From JBOFEH01 sp051650265 (GTDB lineage: Bacteria; Bacillota; Clostridia; Lachnospirales; Cellulosilyticaceae): DNA of 7,392 bases. Below the pieces are notes generated by a model that saw only the letters and a list, made by a program, of their open reading frames with translations, searched no databases and was not told the DNA's origin. This document shows, piece after piece, positions 5,993 through 7,392 of this stretch. How positions within the stretch are numbered: position 1 is the first letter of the stretch; each line of letters opens with the position of its first letter. The stretch is taken from positions 1 to 7,392 of the forward strand of contig JBOFIR010000111.1 in the NCBI GenBank assembly GCA_051650265.1, written 5' to 3'. The position numbers were made by a program, and so were the translations under genes.

Positions 5993-7392
5993 TTAAATGC
6001 AGTGTGAGAAGATAGCTGGTGAAGCAATATGTAAGTATTGATTGATATTGACCATTTCATCAGCCTGTACCCAGTGAAGATTGAATGGAAGGAGTTCTTC
6101 TTCAAGTTCTTCGAGTGCTTCGAGCTCACCGCTGAGGTAGTGGTGAAGACGAAGGGATGCTGTCTCTAGGCGTGAGAGAATCCCGCCGAAGCGGATATCG
6201 AGGATCTCAAAACCGTTGGCTTTACAGTCAGTGTACCAGACTTTGCGAAGAGCTGTGACGAACTCCTTGATCTCTGTGCGGAGTGTCGGGATACGTTCAT
6301 CGATATACACCTGGAGCATCTCGCGATCATCTGCATGATAGGCTTGGCGAAGCTCAGCGCCAAAAGTGGCTTTGAGAGACAGCATATAAGCAAGTTTGCT
6401 ATACATTTCAAACATTTGTGTATAATACAGACTCTTTGTGGATAATTCGGCGTATTTTTCACCCAGCTGTGCATAATGTGTGTACAAATCTAAGTCTTTC
6501 ACATAGTTATCAAAGGCACCAAGAAGTGGATCTTGGTAAGCGAGGAACTTGTGAGGGTTCACAGACTCAAGGTTTGGTCTAGCTACCCCTGGGATATAGT
6601 CTAGTTCTTGGAGTGACTTGAAGTCCTCCATGCTAAGGCCTGTGAGGAACTGGCATCTACGGTCTAGCCATTCGTCGCTTACTTCATCCATGTAGCTGTG
6701 CTCTCCAAAGAGAAGTAGGCCTAGCATACACGCATCGATAGGTGTTTCATCCCCATCATCACCCCACATGGTAGCGATCACTTCTTCAATGCCATTGGCC
6801 TTACAAGAAGCAAGAGCGGCTTGTGATGTGACAAATGTACGGTCATAGTTTGGTGCATAGCCTGTCCACTTCCATACCCCACCTGCAAAGATTACAGGGT
6901 TATTGAAGGCCTCGCGAAGCTTGAGAGCACCTTCGTAGAACGCGCGGTCTGCATGGTAGTAGTCCCAGTAGACGAGGCTGATCTCTGGTGGTACCATCTC
7001 CACCACTTCTTGGTTCACTCCTGCAGAGAGGTCGTAGTGATCGCCGTGTGGCGCCAGTGCTCTAAAGAACATATCATCCCACATCATTGGTGCCATCTCG
7101 TATTTGCGAAGAAGGTCGCAGACATGCTCAAGGTGCATGGTCATCAGTTCACTATGATGCTTGAAGCCATTGGCTTCGATAGAGTGGCCACGGCCAAGGT
7201 CAAAGGCCTCGTCCATTCCGATATGGATGCGGTGTGTACGGAATGTTTCTTTGATCGTCTTGAACATGGCTTCGATGAAGTCATAGACTTTCTCAGAGCC
7301 TACGAGTAGGACATCAGCTGTGTCACGCATACTGTTGCCGTATTCCCACTTGAGTGTCTGCTTGAGATGGGCAAGTGTCTGAATACAAGGGA
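5993..7392 (-). CDS. GH20 beta-N-acetylhexosaminidase, 5'-truncated by window edge
   Basis: GH20 enzymes remove terminal beta-linked GlcNAc or GalNAc by substrate-assisted catalysis. The frame stays open to the window edge and reads PCIQTLAHL in its first residues, a typical GH20 strand, so the Met at 7330 is internal. Numbering from that Met, HIGMDEA (36-42) carries the catalytic Asp-Glu pair D40-E41. MMWDDMFF (82-89), LVYWDYYH (119-126), GGVWKWTG (150-157) and ATMWGDDGDE (186-195) supply the aromatic and acidic residues of the active-site barrel. From about residue 215 the protein is helical and rich in Glu and Leu. No secretion signal can be judged because the N-terminus is missing. The sequence recalls cytoplasmic GH20 enzymes of Firmicutes, such as the GH20C type in streptococci, but this is from memory. 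Released HexNAc would be the substrate for the nearby NahK. Confidence 0.92.
   Translation of the reverse strand, partial: PCIQTLAHLKQTLKWEYGNSMRDTADVLLVGSEKVYDFIEAMFKTIKETFRTHRIHIGMDEAFDLGRGHSIEANGFKHHSELMTMHLEHVCDLLRKYEMAPMMWDDMFFRALAPHGDHYDLSAGVNQEVVEMVPPEISLVYWDYYHADRAFYEGALKLREAFNNPVIFAGGVWKWTGYAPNYDRTFVTSQAALASCKANGIEEVIATMWGDDGDETPIDACMLGLLLFGEHSYMDEVSDEWLDRRCQFLTGLSMEDFKSLQELDYIPGVARPNLESVNPHKFLAYQDPLLGAFDNYVKDLDLYTHYAQLGEKYAELSTKSLYYTQMFEMYSKLAYMLSLKATFGAELRQAYHADDREMLQVYIDERIPTLRTEIKEFVTALRKVWYTDCKANGFEILDIRFGGILSRLETASLRLHHYLSGELEALEELEEELLPFNLHWVQADEMVNINQYLHIASPAIFSHCI

Noticed and set aside
6953..7309. 118-codon open frame on the plus strand opposite the GH20 gene
   Set aside because: It is antisense to well-supported GH20 catalytic motifs, has no ribosome binding site that I can see, and its protein shows no recognisable family.
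7328..7330. ATG at 7330 (minus) as the true start of the GH20 gene
   Set aside because: The frame continues upstream to the window edge with a typical GH20 sequence, and starting here would remove part of the catalytic barrel.

Overview
The window looks like a chromosomal segment of a gut-type anaerobic Bacillota (Firmicutes), possibly Erysipelotrichia or a related lineage. The reasons are strong AGGAGG-type ribosome binding sites, tight gene spacing, moderate AT richness, intrinsic terminators with U-tracts, an oxygen-sensitive sulfatase-maturating radical SAM enzyme, and sugar enzymes resembling those of mucosal glycan users. The lineage is an inference; no marker gene such as rRNA is present.

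Region by region: (1) Bases 1-2830 hold the 3' part of an anaerobic sulfatase-maturating enzyme gene, overlapped by 11 bases by a complete alpha-phosphoglucomutase-type phosphohexomutase gene. A long hairpin terminator ends this unit. (2) Bases 2941-5099 are a self-contained two-gene operon with a near-consensus promoter (TTTACA-17-TATAAT), a sugar nucleotidyltransferase gene, nahK (N-acetylhexosamine 1-kinase) one base downstream, and a terminator. (3) Bases 5103-5984 are a small, visibly AT-richer cassette of a minimal nucleotidyltransferase (MNT) and a HEPN-domain protein whose genes overlap by 32 bases. It looks like a toxin-antitoxin-type module. (4) Bases 5993-7392, on the minus strand, are the C-terminal part of a GH20 beta-N-acetylhexosaminidase gene. 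It converges on the HEPN gene across a bidirectional terminator.

Together the non-TA genes suggest use of host (mucin or glycosaminoglycan-like) glycans. The maturase would activate sulfatases that remove sulfate. GH20 would release GlcNAc/GalNAc. NahK would phosphorylate the sugar at C1, the nucleotidyltransferase would convert the sugar-1-phosphate to a nucleotide sugar, and the phosphohexomutase would link sugar-1-P and sugar-6-P pools. The kinase plus pyrophosphorylase-type transferase pairing differs from the bifidobacterial lnp pathway, where NahK works with a GalT-type uridylyltransferase. The most unusual local features are that pairing, the MNT-HEPN module whose HEPN protein lacks the usual central RX4-6H RNase motif, and a repeated CGAATGA word around that module, in both flanking terminators and its leader.
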